Of a DNA stretch of 25,679 nt, positions 1 to 7,916 are shown piece by piece. Below the pieces are notes generated by a model. It was not told the origin of the DNA. It saw nothing but the letters and a program-made list of their open reading frames with translations, and did not search any database. This DNA is from Candidatus Thorarchaeota archaeon (GTDB lineage: Archaea > Asgardarchaeota > Thorarchaeia > Thorarchaeales > Thorarchaeaceae), in contig JAEORN010000257.1 in the NCBI GenBank assembly GCA_016840825.1, positions 1 through 25,679 of the forward strand, written 5' to 3'. The stretch's first letter is position 1. The number at the start of each line of letters is the position of its first letter. The translations under genes were made by a program, and so were the position numbers.

Positions 1-258
1 ATAAATCTTACTGGGATCTAGAAAGTGAGCATGACCACCAAGTTGAGTCATACCCGCCTCAAAGGAGTTACGAGTACGAAGAGATTGGTTATAGAAGATC
101 ATGAAGAGAGTCTGCGCATCAAGTAGCTTGTGAGGCTCTCGTAGAGCATATTTCTTCTTGAGATCGATTGCTACATCAATTAGTGTCTCGACCTCTTCTT
201 TTGTGTAATCAAGCAGGGTGATGAAGTCCCTGCCCCTAAATGTCTCGGATTTTACCAT
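1..258 (-). CDS. Aspartate/ornithine carbamoyltransferase family protein (N-terminal part, cut by window edge)
   Basis: The 86 visible residues run from an ATG at 258 off the left edge. They carry the carbamoyl-phosphate binding signature SLRTRNSFE followed by MTQLGGHA, which is the ornithine/acetylornithine carbamoyltransferase type of P-loop (S-x-R-T-R). Family members transfer a carbamoyl group from carbamoyl phosphate to an amino acid such as ornithine in arginine metabolism. The second domain, which decides the amino-acid substrate, lies outside the window, so argF, acetylornithine transcarbamylase or a catabolic relative cannot be told apart. A GGTGA ribosome-binding sequence sits just upstream of the ATG. 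The gene is divergent from the penicillin acylase gene. Confidence 0.85.
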   Translation of the reverse strand, partial: MVKSETFRGRDFITLLDYTKEEVETLIDVAIDLKKKYALREPHKLLDAQTLFMIFYNQSLRTRNSFEAGMTQLGGHAHFLDPSKIY

Positions 259-336
259 GAAGGTTCACCAGCCTCTAATAAGCAATTCACTCTTGAAGAA
301 AAAGATTGCCCACGACTGAAAACCGACCCTCCCAAT

Positions 337-346
337 GCTTTAAGTG
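337..346 (+). promoter_or_regulatory. TATA-like element for the penicillin acylase gene
   Basis: GCTTTAAGTG lies about 55 bases before the ATG at 396. A transcript starting about 26 bases downstream would begin near 368 and carry the GAAGGA at 381-386. This favours the 396 start over the TTG at 306. Judged by eye only. Confidence 0.3.
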
Positions 347-395
347 TGAGAATAACATAAGCAAAAGGAATATTCAACTCGAAGGAATGAGTGGG

Positions 396-2981
396 ATGAA
401 AAGGAAATTCTTGAATTTTCTACTCTCCTTAGTGGGACCCGTGGCATTGATTGTCATTCTCACGATGCCAATCGGACCACTAACAGGAGGTTTAGGGATT
501 ATAGCTCCAACAGGAGGAATATTTGATGTTGGCTTAGGCGCGATACCACCTGAGGCACAGACGATAAGACTCGATGGACTTGAATCTAATGTCGAAGTGC
601 TCGTTGATGAGTGGGGCATTCCCCACATCTATGGAGATACAATGCAGGATGCATTTATGGCGCTGGGATATCTTCATGCAAGAGATCGACTGTTTCAGAT
701 GGTCATGCAGAACTATCTCGCAGCTGGTAGAATTAGTGAAATTGTAGGTGCATATGCTGCAAGTTCGGATAGATTTTACCGTACAATTGGACTTGCTAGA
801 AGTGCTCAAGAAACACTAGATTGGTTCGAAGCGAACATTAACGACCCTCTTGTTTCTGAAGCTTTGTCGATTATTGATGCACAAGTGGCTGGCGTCAATG
901 CCTTCATTGACACAATGACGAGCGCGACAACACCTATTGAATTCAAGATACTAGGATTTACTCCAGAACATTGGCGTCGTTTGGACATCTTCATCTTTGC
1001 TAATATGATGACATGGGGATTGTCAGGGGGAATATCGGACCTCTATTGGCAGTGGATTCGCACTACAATGGACAACGACACGATGTTTGATGATCTTGTA
1101 GATACGGTGATGCCATATACCGTCCCAATCATTCCAGAGCAATACAATCTGAGTATTGCTGAATACCCAGATGCAAATGGTGGTTATCCAGCTTCACCCA
1201 ATCCTGCACTGGTGGTAAGTGATGTCGTTCTTGATGAAGCTCTGATACCACGAGAGAAATTAGATGCACTGATTGAAATCATGAATGATATCGTAATGCC
1301 GTTTGGTGATTTTGAGCTAGTTGGTAGCAATAATTGGGTCGCTAGTGGTTCAAAAACTGATACTGGATTCCCAATTCTTTGTAACGATCCACACCTTGGC
1401 TTTCAAACTCCAGGTTTATGGTATGAGGCTCATATTGTGGTCCCGGGTACACTTGATGTCACAGGTGTTACACTTCCAGGCTTGCCGGGAGTGATCCTAG
1501 GGCACACTGACAGTATTGCATGGGGATTCACCAACGTTGGCGCAGATGTTCTCGATGTCTTTGTCGAACAATTGAACCCAACCAATCCTGATCAGTATAT
1601 GTATAATGGAGAGTATCGTGATTTTGAGATTGTAGATGAAACAATACACACACTCGAAGGAGTAGATATTCCCTTTGAAGTGAAGGTATCTGTTCATGGA
1701 CCTCTGATAGACTCAGTTACGAACACATATGATTCAGACGCAGAAACTGATCCCAATATAGCAATGAATTGGACAGGTAGTGCAATTTCTCATCAAATCC
1801 TAGCAATAACTCTCCTGAACCAAGCACAAGACATTCAGGACTACTATGATGCGATTTTCTGGTGGGATAGTCCAGCGCAGAACATAAACTATGCTGATGT
1901 CGATGGTAACATAGCCTTAACCGTCTGCGGCAGATTTCCAATCAGATCCGGCTATTCGGGTAAATATCCAGTTCAAGCTCTTGATGATTCTGTAGGAATG
2001 GTCAGCAATATACCATACGCTTACATTCCTCGAAGCGTGAACCCATCTCAGGGCTACATTCAATCAGCGAACCAGATTTCAATTGATCCTGAATCCTATG
2101 GTTTTGATATTCATGGCCCGTTTGCTGATGGTTATAGAGGGAGAAGAATTGACTACCTCCTTTCCCATGACAACAGTGTAACTATGGATGATATGAAGCG
2201 ATTCCAAGCAGATGCTTTGGAGGTGCGTGCTCAGGAGATTGTCCCACTTGTGGTCGAAGCATGGAACAATGCGGGAGATTCAAACGCAACCATGGACGAG
2301 ATAGTTGGTTGGCTAGATGATTGGGATTATGTAATGGAAACAGACATTCCTGAGCCAAGCATTTGGATGTTCCTGAAGGATGCAATCCACTATGAGGTGT
2401 TTGATGAGATACGTACCATCGATGAGCGACTACCTCTCTCAAGATCGCCAATCCTTGAGAAAATTCTCAGAGAGAATAATACCTACTATATTGATGACCA
2501 TACTACATTAGGTACTGTTGAATCGAGGGATGACATTCTTGTAAGAGCATTATATCGTGGAGTAGATGCACTTGCAGCTGATTCTGTCTTTGGCAAAAAT
2601 ATGTCAAATTGGAACTACGGGAACAAGCATGTCGTATACTATGATCATCTTGCGGATCTCCTCACAATTGGAGGTATTCCTCATCGAGGACAGAATACAC
2701 TAGCTAATGCTGGTGGATGGAGAGTGACTCATGGACCCTCCTGGAGACTGGTAGCAGACCTTAGCAACATCCAGGAATCCTATGGAGTATATTCTCCGGG
2801 ACAAAGCGGAAATCCCTTCAGCAATCATTTCAGAGACCTCTTTGATATCCAATATGCTTTCGATGAGTCAACTCAGCAATATGGCTACCACAATATCTAC
2901 TTCTACTCCACTGCGGCACTATTCAGAGCTGCTGATACTGATGGAACAATGATAGAGAGTACTATCACGTTCATACCATAG
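396..2981 (+). CDS. Membrane-anchored penicillin acylase family (S45) amidohydrolase
   Basis: An Ntn-hydrolase of the penicillin/acyl-homoserine-lactone acylase family, which cleaves amide bonds between an acyl group and an amine. The N-terminal segment has a lysine/arginine start and a hydrophobic stretch (about residues 4-25), so the enzyme is probably tethered outside the membrane. The family motif GYLHARDRLFQM follows at about residue 95. The nucleophile is the serine of GSNNW at codon 1326-1328 (residue 311 from this start), which becomes the new N-terminus after self-cleavage into alpha and beta chains; NDPHLGFQTPGLWYE follows, as usual. Length (861 residues) is normal. ATG 396 is preferred because GAAGGA at 381-386 is spaced nine bases from it; ATG 387 is possible and the TTG at 306 is unlikely. 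The substrate is unknown: peptidoglycan-type or beta-lactam substrates are not expected in an archaeon, and N-acyl amino compounds are plausible. A small membrane-protein gene follows after 11 bases, so the two probably form an operon. Confidence 0.92.
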   Translation: MKRKFLNFLLSLVGPVALIVILTMPIGPLTGGLGIIAPTGGIFDVGLGAIPPEAQTIRLDGLESNVEVLVDEWGIPHIYGDTMQDAFMALGYLHARDRLFQMVMQNYLAAGRISEIVGAYAASSDRFYRTIGLARSAQETLDWFEANINDPLVSEALSIIDAQVAGVNAFIDTMTSATTPIEFKILGFTPEHWRRLDIFIFANMMTWGLSGGISDLYWQWIRTTMDNDTMFDDLVDTVMPYTVPIIPEQYNLSIAEYPDANGGYPASPNPALVVSDVVLDEALIPREKLDALIEIMNDIVMPFGDFELVGSNNWVASGSKTDTGFPILCNDPHLGFQTPGLWYEAHIVVPGTLDVTGVTLPGLPGVILGHTDSIAWGFTNVGADVLDVFVEQLNPTNPDQYMYNGEYRDFEIVDETIHTLEGVDIPFEVKVSVHGPLIDSVTNTYDSDAETDPNIAMNWTGSAISHQILAITLLNQAQDIQDYYDAIFWWDSPAQNINYADVDGNIALTVCGRFPIRSGYSGKYPVQALDDSVGMVSNIPYAYIPRSVNPSQGYIQSANQISIDPESYGFDIHGPFADGYRGRRIDYLLSHDNSVTMDDMKRFQADALEVRAQEIVPLVVEAWNNAGDSNATMDEIVGWLDDWDYVMETDIPEPSIWMFLKDAIHYEVFDEIRTIDERLPLSRSPILEKILRENNTYYIDDHTTLGTVESRDDILVRALYRGVDALAADSVFGKNMSNWNYGNKHVVYYDHLADLLTIGGIPHRGQNTLANAGGWRVTHGPSWRLVADLSNIQESYGVYSPGQSGNPFSNHFRDLFDIQYAFDESTQQYGYHNIYFYSTAALFRAADTDGTMIESTITFIP

Positions 2982-2992
2982 GAGGTGAAAAG

Positions 2993-3436
2993 ATGCAAAA
3001 AATCGACGACATATTCCCAAAAGTTGGAATTATTCCAGCCATGATAATTGTGGTTGTTATAGGCATTGCTTTGCAGTTAAGTGGTGTATGGATTACAATG
3101 ATTGTTGCAGGTGCCTTCGGAGGTCTATTTACGAAGCGTCACCTGAATTCATTCTTAGCAGGTTCTTTGGGCGTAGCTATAGCTTGGACTATATTGTTCA
3201 TCTATCTGATCATGACTGCACAAGCATTAGTAATTGCGGAGTTCTTCATTGGACTACTTGACATGTCTGGTGGCTACATCGTGATAATAATCAGCATCAT
3301 CTTCGGATTCCTACTGGGTGGATTTGGAGGCCTCCTTGGTAGGTCACTAGTCGAATTGCTCGATGAAGTAATAGCTAGTAGCGATGCAAAAAAGATGTCC
3401 AAAGATGCTGAGAAGGAGTCTGTAACTACAGAGTGA
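2993..3436 (+). CDS. Small four-helix membrane protein, unknown function
   Basis: A 147-residue hydrophobic protein with four predicted transmembrane helices (about residues 11-31, 32-47, 54-77, 93-116), glycine-rich turns (GAFGGLF, GFLLGGFGGLLG) and a short charged cytoplasmic tail ending in acidic and lysine residues. The ATG is preceded by GGAGGTGA, a strong ribosome-binding site, only 11 bases after the acylase stop, so it is very likely co-transcribed with and translated alongside the acylase. I recognise no family. Its glycine-rich helix pattern resembles the small membrane protein at 9062-9439. It could help the acylase fold or be secreted, but that is only a guess from position. Confidence 0.8.
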   Translation: MQKIDDIFPKVGIIPAMIIVVVIGIALQLSGVWITMIVAGAFGGLFTKRHLNSFLAGSLGVAIAWTILFIYLIMTAQALVIAEFFIGLLDMSGGYIVIIISIIFGFLLGGFGGLLGRSLVELLDEVIASSDAKKMSKDAEKESVTTE

Positions 3437-3450
3437 AATACGAGTTGATA

Positions 3451-3473
3451 GCTGTGGTGAATAGAACCACAGC
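3451..3473. terminator. Hairpin terminator between convergent genes
   Basis: GCTGTGGT (3451-3458) pairs perfectly with ACCACAGC (3466-3473) around a seven-base loop. On the + strand it is followed by a run of T ending at 3486, just after the membrane-protein stop. It also lies directly beyond the stop of the minus-strand gene, so it may serve both directions. Confidence 0.6.
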
Positions 3474-3474
3474 A

Positions 3475-4044
3475 TCATCCCTTTTTTGAAGTGTTTTTGA
3501 TAATCGAGTATGCCAAAGAACTAATCACACCAAACATAAGAAGTGAAATGATTACGGGTAGAATCTCAAGAAACCGAGAATTCTGTGATACTGATGTCGC
3601 TATTTGTTTTCCATAGACTGCTGAATCGTTCTCATATATGATGTACCATTCTCCAGAAGTTGGAACCTCTATCGACCATGATAGATTTGTTGCATCACTA
3701 ACATAATAGAACGAATCAAAGGGTTCACCCATCAGGTACAACTCCTTGTTACTCTGGTTCAGTATATGGAAGTCAACACCAGCACCCCAACCCACCCATA
3801 AATCATACTTCTGCTGATCCCCATAATACATATCGCCGTCTATTGTTACAGTAAATTGTCCGCTTAGTATATCACCAGTTTGGCATGAAACACTAAATGT
3901 CTTTGAAGAAAGTGGAAAAAGCCAAAATTCCTGAGAACCTGTATCAACTTCAGATATCTCATTAGTTTGAAGCAAACCATACACTGGACCGATTAACATC
4001 AGAATTACGATGATAGTGGGTAATGGATAAATGCACCTAATCAT
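3475..4044 (-). CDS. Secreted single-pass membrane protein with GOLD/emp24-like ectodomain
   Basis: A 189-residue protein with an N-terminal signal peptide (about residues 1-25), an extracytoplasmic beta-rich domain (about 45-155), one C-terminal transmembrane helix (about 160-183) and a short tail ending KNTSKKG. The ectodomain has the strand pattern of GOLD/emp24 or PPC beta-sandwiches: 'GDILSGQFTV', a central strand with 'VDFHILNQ', and near the end 'WSIEVPTSGEWYIIYEND', which matches the closing W-x-x-P-x-S/x-G-x-W/Y-x-x-x-x-N motif of such domains. Predicted topology is outside domain, one helix, tiny basic cytoplasmic tail, as in eukaryotic p24 proteins, but no long coiled coil separates domain and helix. 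Family assignment is by eye. It may bind lipids, glycans or cargo proteins; function is not known. Confidence 0.75.
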   Translation of the reverse strand: MIRCIYPLPTIIVILMLIGPVYGLLQTNEISEVDTGSQEFWLFPLSSKTFSVSCQTGDILSGQFTVTIDGDMYYGDQQKYDLWVGWGAGVDFHILNQSNKELYLMGEPFDSFYYVSDATNLSWSIEVPTSGEWYIIYENDSAVYGKQIATSVSQNSRFLEILPVIISLLMFGVISSLAYSIIKNTSKKG

Positions 4045-4113
4045 TTCTATCTTCTACCATTGGATTCTTTGCTCATATGTCTTCTCAGTCAATAGATGAA
4101 AGTGAATGCCATA

Positions 4114-4130
4114 GGGGAGAGCTTTTATTG
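4114..4130 (+). promoter_or_regulatory. Candidate BRE/TATA for the flavodiiron gene
   Basis: Purine-rich GGGGAGAG (4114-4121) followed by CTTTTATTG (4122-4130) resembles a BRE plus TATA element. Transcription would start near 4152, after the upstream ATG at 4077 and before the ATG at 4176, which supports the shorter protein. Confidence 0.35.
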
Positions 4131-4175
4131 CCTGCTTGCGGCTATGAGAGCGTTCAGCTAAGGTTGGTTAAAGAA

Positions 4176-5360
4176 ATGCACCGTGAGATAAGTAAAGGAG
4201 TCTATTATGTCGGAGTTGATGACCATCATACCGAACTCTTTGAGAACTTGTGGAAATTGCCCTTTGGGGTAAGTTACAATAGCTATCTCATAGTTGATGA
4301 GAAAATTGCTGTGGTTGAAACTGTAAAAGGTCCTTGGGCTGAAGAGTGGCTAAATAACATTCGTGAAATCGTAGATCCTTCAAAGATTGATTACATAATC
4401 CTGAATCACATGGAGCCAGATCATACAGGGTCTTTACCCGACCTTTCAAAAATCATCCCTAATGCCACGATATTCTACACACCTTTTGCATCAAAGTTGA
4501 GATACTCCTTCTACGATATACCCAATCCCGAGAAGCAGGTTGAGGACCTAGAAGAGCTCTCTCTTGGTTCAAAGACTCTGAAATTTGTGCATGCAAAATT
4601 CCTTCACTGGCCTGAAACTATGATGACATACATAGTCGAGGATGAGATACTCCTATCTTGCGATGCTTTTGGTGCTTTTGGGGCTCTGAATGGAAAGGTG
4701 TTCGACGATGAAACAAACATGGAGTTTGTAGAAAAGGAAAGCAAGCGATATGTATCATCAATAATTACTAGTTACTTCAAATTTGTCCAACAAGGAATTC
4801 AGAAAGTGAAGGATCTTGGAATCCCCATCAAGATAATTGGACCTAGCCACGGACCAATCTATCGCAAAGACCCGATGTGGATAGTCCAGAAGTATGATGA
4901 GTGGAGCAGTCCGCAATTGGAAAACTATTGTACAATTGTCTATGGTACAATGTATGGCTACACTCATAGAACTGCCATCATGTTGAAGAAAGAATTGCTC
5001 GTGCTAGGAGTGGATGTGAAACTCCACAATGTTTCATACAGTGATATGAGTCAAATCATAACTGACTCGGTGAGGGCGGGTGTTCTTGTTATCGGAACTC
5101 CTACCTATGATGCCTTCCCCTATCCTAAAGTATGGGGATTTGTAAATGAAGTGCAAGGGAAACGATTCCCTGAGAGACCCATTGCACTATTCGGAACTTA
5201 TGGCTGGGGAGGTGGAGGAGTAAAGAAGCTCCGAGCCCAGCTAGAGGAAGCAAAATACGAGATAATGGAACCTGTTGTGCGTGTAAAAGGGAGACCAGAG
5301 CAAGAAGAGATTCAACAGATAAAGGACCTTGCAAAGGCGATTGCATCTCGTTTGAATTAA
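4176..5360 (+). CDS. fprA: Flavodiiron protein (FprA/ROO, A-type flavoprotein)
   Basis: A cytosolic flavodiiron protein that reduces O2 to water (or NO to N2O) at a diiron site, protecting an anaerobe. The metallo-beta-lactamase-like domain shows every iron ligand: HMEPDH gives His78, Glu80, Asp82 and His83, HWPE gives His144, SCDAFG gives Asp163 and SHGPIY gives His225 (numbered from ATG 4176). These positions nearly coincide with the ligands of Desulfovibrio gigas ROO (79, 81, 83, 146, 165, 226, from memory), which supports this start. The C-terminal flavodoxin-like domain (about 250-394) has the FMN phosphate loop YGTMYGYTH and TPTYDAFPYP. An in-frame ATG at 4077 would add 33 residues unlike the family; AGGTTGG at 4161-4167 is a weak binding site for 4176. 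Its electron donor (rubredoxin or F420H2) is not encoded nearby. A DUF2085 gene follows. Confidence 0.95.
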   Translation: MHREISKGVYYVGVDDHHTELFENLWKLPFGVSYNSYLIVDEKIAVVETVKGPWAEEWLNNIREIVDPSKIDYIILNHMEPDHTGSLPDLSKIIPNATIFYTPFASKLRYSFYDIPNPEKQVEDLEELSLGSKTLKFVHAKFLHWPETMMTYIVEDEILLSCDAFGAFGALNGKVFDDETNMEFVEKESKRYVSSIITSYFKFVQQGIQKVKDLGIPIKIIGPSHGPIYRKDPMWIVQKYDEWSSPQLENYCTIVYGTMYGYTHRTAIMLKKELLVLGVDVKLHNVSYSDMSQIITDSVRAGVLVIGTPTYDAFPYPKVWGFVNEVQGKRFPERPIALFGTYGWGGGGVKKLRAQLEEAKYEIMEPVVRVKGRPEQEEIQQIKDLAKAIASRLN

Positions 5361-5367
5361 CTAGTCT

Positions 5368-5928
5368 ATGGAGTGCATGATTATGGCTGCAGATTCAGAA
5401 CCGGTAACAAGAGATGATGAGCTCGAGTTTGAAGCATATTCGTGGAGCAAGAGCGACGAAGTAAAAGAAGTCTTACACACAATGATTTCCCATCATCCAC
5501 CTTCAATGTATTCTCATTGCCTTCGTGTTTCCTTTCTTGGTAAATCATTATATTTCTGCAGTAGATGCAGTGGGATCTATGGAGGCCTTGGAATTGGAGT
5601 TCTTGCCCTTCTATTGTTGAGTGTTCCGTTGGAACCTAGTTGGTTGTGGTTCATGATAGCACTTGCATTGGGCTTTGCTACTGTTGTAGACTGGATGACA
5701 CAACGATTGTCACCTAGAAAGACCCGAAACCTAGTCAGGGTAACTACAGGGTTCCTATCAGGGATTGGTCTTGCTATTGTGTTTCTCTTAGCAGATCTGC
5801 TATACATGTTACTAACACTTGGCGTGATGGTTGCTTCTGTTGGCATAGTGGGAATTCTCGAAAATCGATTGAAAGCCGCGAGTTTCCATACTCATGATGA
5901 TTTGATTGAAGATGATGAGTCAGTGTAG
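5368..5928 (+). CDS. DUF2085 family membrane protein with Cys/His motif
   Basis: A 186-residue protein with an acidic soluble N-terminus (about 1-38), a Cys/His-rich segment and three to four transmembrane helices (about 70-90, 94-110, 120-160). The segment His42-His43-Pro, His50-Cys51, then Cys64-Ser-Arg-Cys67-Ser-Gly-Ile-Tyr-Gly is the hallmark of DUF2085, whose members have a conserved C...CxRCxGIYxG signature near the membrane and no proven function. The residues could bind a metal ion or a haem. The start is 8 bases after the flavodiiron stop, so co-transcription is likely and a redox role is possible. Alternative ATGs at 5377 and 5383 would shorten it by only a few residues. The tail is acidic. 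Confidence 0.8.
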   Translation: MECMIMAADSEPVTRDDELEFEAYSWSKSDEVKEVLHTMISHHPPSMYSHCLRVSFLGKSLYFCSRCSGIYGGLGIGVLALLLLSVPLEPSWLWFMIALALGFATVVDWMTQRLSPRKTRNLVRVTTGFLSGIGLAIVFLLADLLYMLLTLGVMVASVGIVGILENRLKAASFHTHDDLIEDDESV

Positions 5929-5950
5929 TTCATTTATTTCTCAAGACAAA

Positions 5951-5960
5951 TAGTTTTAAC
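5951..5960 (+). promoter_or_regulatory. TATA-like element giving a leaderless start
   Basis: TAGTTTTAAC is centred about 27 bases before the GTG at 5983, the usual TATA-to-transcription-start distance in archaea. No ribosome-binding sequence is seen, so the message is probably leaderless. Confidence 0.4.
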
Positions 5961-5982
5961 TCAACCTGATTCAGTCTAAACA

Positions 5983-7128
5983 GTGATACCCTTGATTCCT
6001 TTTGCTAAACCTGTCATAGACAAAGAAGAACTTTCAGCAGTTCAGAGAGTCTTGGAGTCAGGCATGCTTGCCGAAGGCAGTGTGTCTCGTGAATTCGAGA
6101 AAGAATTCGCACAATATGTTGATGTAAAGTACGCGACTGTTACATCAAATGGAACAACAGCCCTAAGTACTGCGTTGGAAGCTATGCAGATCGAGCCAGG
6201 AGATGAAGTAATTACATCGCCCTTCACATTCATTGCATCCGCAAATACAATTGCGATGATTGGTGCGATTCCAATTTTCGTGGATATTGATCCAAGAACG
6301 TATAATATAGACCCTGAAAGAATCAGAGATGCGATCACAGAGAAGACCAAGGCAATCATGCCAATCCATATTTTTGGTATGCCCAGCGATATGACACACA
6401 TTATGGAAATTGCAGAAGAGAATAATCTGATGGTAATTGAAGATGCATGTCAAGCCCACGGTGCAACTGTCAATGGCAAAATGGTAGGATCAATTGGTCA
6501 TGTGGGAGCCTTTTCATTCTATGCTACAAAGAACATGATGAGCGGAGAAGGTGGAATGATTACTACGAATGACGAGGAGATCTACGATCGAGCGCTTATG
6601 ATTAAGAATCACGGAAGGGGAAAAGGCGGAGGATATAGCCATTTTCGGATTGGATATAATAATCGAATGATGGACATAGTATCAGCACTAGGAAGGATTC
6701 AACTCAAGAGATTACCAAAGGCGACTGAAATCAGAAGAAAGAATGCTGAGAGATATCAGAAGCTTTTCTCAGAATATGATTCAATTACACCTCAGTTCGA
6801 ACCGAACGGTGTTCAATCAGCTTATCATGTCTATGCACCAACAATCAAGTCTGATACAATTACTAGAGATGAGATCATTACTAAACTTAGAGATCATGGA
6901 GTTGGCGCGAGGACTGTATATGCGCTACCATGTCACAAGCAGGACACCTACCTGAATATCCAAGCGTGGAGATGGGCGAGATACATCAAGTATCCGGATT
7001 ATTCCAAACTAAGTCTACCAAATTCAGAAGAGGTCGGTGATACTCATTTTGACATCCCAGTTCATCCAAGCTTAACAGAATCGGATATGGATACTATTGA
7101 GCAAGCTATTAGAGATATCATGTCCTAA
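5983..7128 (+). CDS. DegT/DnrJ/EryC1/StrS family PLP-dependent aminotransferase
   Basis: A fold-type I aminotransferase of the kind that aminates keto-sugars of nucleotide sugars for surface glycans. Visible features are SNGTTALSTALEA (phosphate cup), ITSPFTFIASANTI, VIEDACQAHGA with Asp154 that pairs with the pyridine nitrogen, and FYATKNMMSGEGGM with Lys183, the Schiff-base lysine. The family's C-terminal part with HVY and AR-TVYALPCHKQ is present; 381 residues is normal. GTG at 5983 begins the protein in the usual place (IPLIPFAKPVIDKEEL). No other sugar-pathway genes are adjacent, so the substrate is open. Its TAA interlocks with the TAG of the convergent HAD gene. Confidence 0.93.
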   Translation: MIPLIPFAKPVIDKEELSAVQRVLESGMLAEGSVSREFEKEFAQYVDVKYATVTSNGTTALSTALEAMQIEPGDEVITSPFTFIASANTIAMIGAIPIFVDIDPRTYNIDPERIRDAITEKTKAIMPIHIFGMPSDMTHIMEIAEENNLMVIEDACQAHGATVNGKMVGSIGHVGAFSFYATKNMMSGEGGMITTNDEEIYDRALMIKNHGRGKGGGYSHFRIGYNNRMMDIVSALGRIQLKRLPKATEIRRKNAERYQKLFSEYDSITPQFEPNGVQSAYHVYAPTIKSDTITRDEIITKLRDHGVGARTVYALPCHKQDTYLNIQAWRWARYIKYPDYSKLSLPNSEEVGDTHFDIPVHPSLTESDMDTIEQAIRDIMS

Positions 7129-7775
7129 AGATCGGGGATAAAATGAGGAAGTATTGAACGTAGGTCCTTAGAGTTAATTGTTATAGATGCAGCTTTACTG
7201 ACATGCTCAGAATCAGGATTGAAAGCAATACTGAAACGAGAGATATCGAAGATAGGGATATCATTCGCACCATCTCCAATACTTGCCAGATTTGCTGAAG
7301 TCAATCCTATACTTTGAAGGTATCTCAAAGCGGTTTCTGCCTTCTGAGGCCCTCCCATGATATAATGTACGGTGCCATCATGTTTCCCCTTAGCTTCACC
7401 TAGCTCATTAGAAAAAGCGAAATCCAAGTTGAGTCGTTTTGTCAGGGGCCTCAGGAAGAATTGACTTACTCCACTTGAGATACAACCAACAATATAGCCC
7501 CATTCCTTCAGATGCTTTAGAGCTTCCTCAGCACCCTGCATCAATGGCATTTCTGTTACAATATAATCTAATCCATCAACAGGGACACCAACCCATATCT
7601 TACTCCCTTCACGAATTGAGTCTTCCAACGATAGATCTTGTTCAGCATTCATTTTCAATACATTCAAGAATTGTGCTTCCAGACCTACTGCCTTAGCTAC
7701 AGGGTAGGTTGCACTCTTCCCTTCAAAAAGTACTCCGTCCAAGTCGAAAGAAATGACTTTGATTTCAGGATTCAT
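7125..7775 (-). CDS. HAD-family phosphatase, phosphoserine phosphatase-like
   Basis: A cytosolic HAD hydrolase of 216 residues. Motif I is FDLDGVL with nucleophile Asp11 and acid/base Asp13; motif II is SSG (Ser101) before VSQFF; Lys145 and motif III GDGANDIPI (Asp168, Asp172) are present, as is the AFSNELGEAKGKHDGTV segment typical of SerB-like enzymes. These predict Mg-dependent hydrolysis of a small phosphate ester, with phosphoserine the best guess; the cap region (about 20-75) is compact, so other substrates are possible. The gene is alone on its strand, convergent with the aminotransferase (four-base overlap) and divergent from the C25-like protease. Confidence 0.88.
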   Translation of the reverse strand: MNPEIKVISFDLDGVLFEGKSATYPVAKAVGLEAQFLNVLKMNAEQDLSLEDSIREGSKIWVGVPVDGLDYIVTEMPLMQGAEEALKHLKEWGYIVGCISSGVSQFFLRPLTKRLNLDFAFSNELGEAKGKHDGTVHYIMGGPQKAETALRYLQSIGLTSANLASIGDGANDIPIFDISRFSIAFNPDSEHVSKAASITINSKDLRSILPHFIPDL

Positions 7776-7916
7776 AGTATGACCTCAGTGCGTGGAGTAG
7801 GACAGAGTGACTAGATGGCCTTATTCAAGTTTTTTCAATACACATGAATACATGAGCAAGAAGCTTATCAATGGAATTGTAATTAGGAATCTCCTTCATG
7901 CATAGGGGTGATTCCG

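Noticed and set aside
3475..3498. A KKxx-type retrieval signal at the tail of the GOLD-like protein
   Set aside because: The tail ends Lys-Lys-Gly, so the lysines are at -2 and -3, not -3 and -4.
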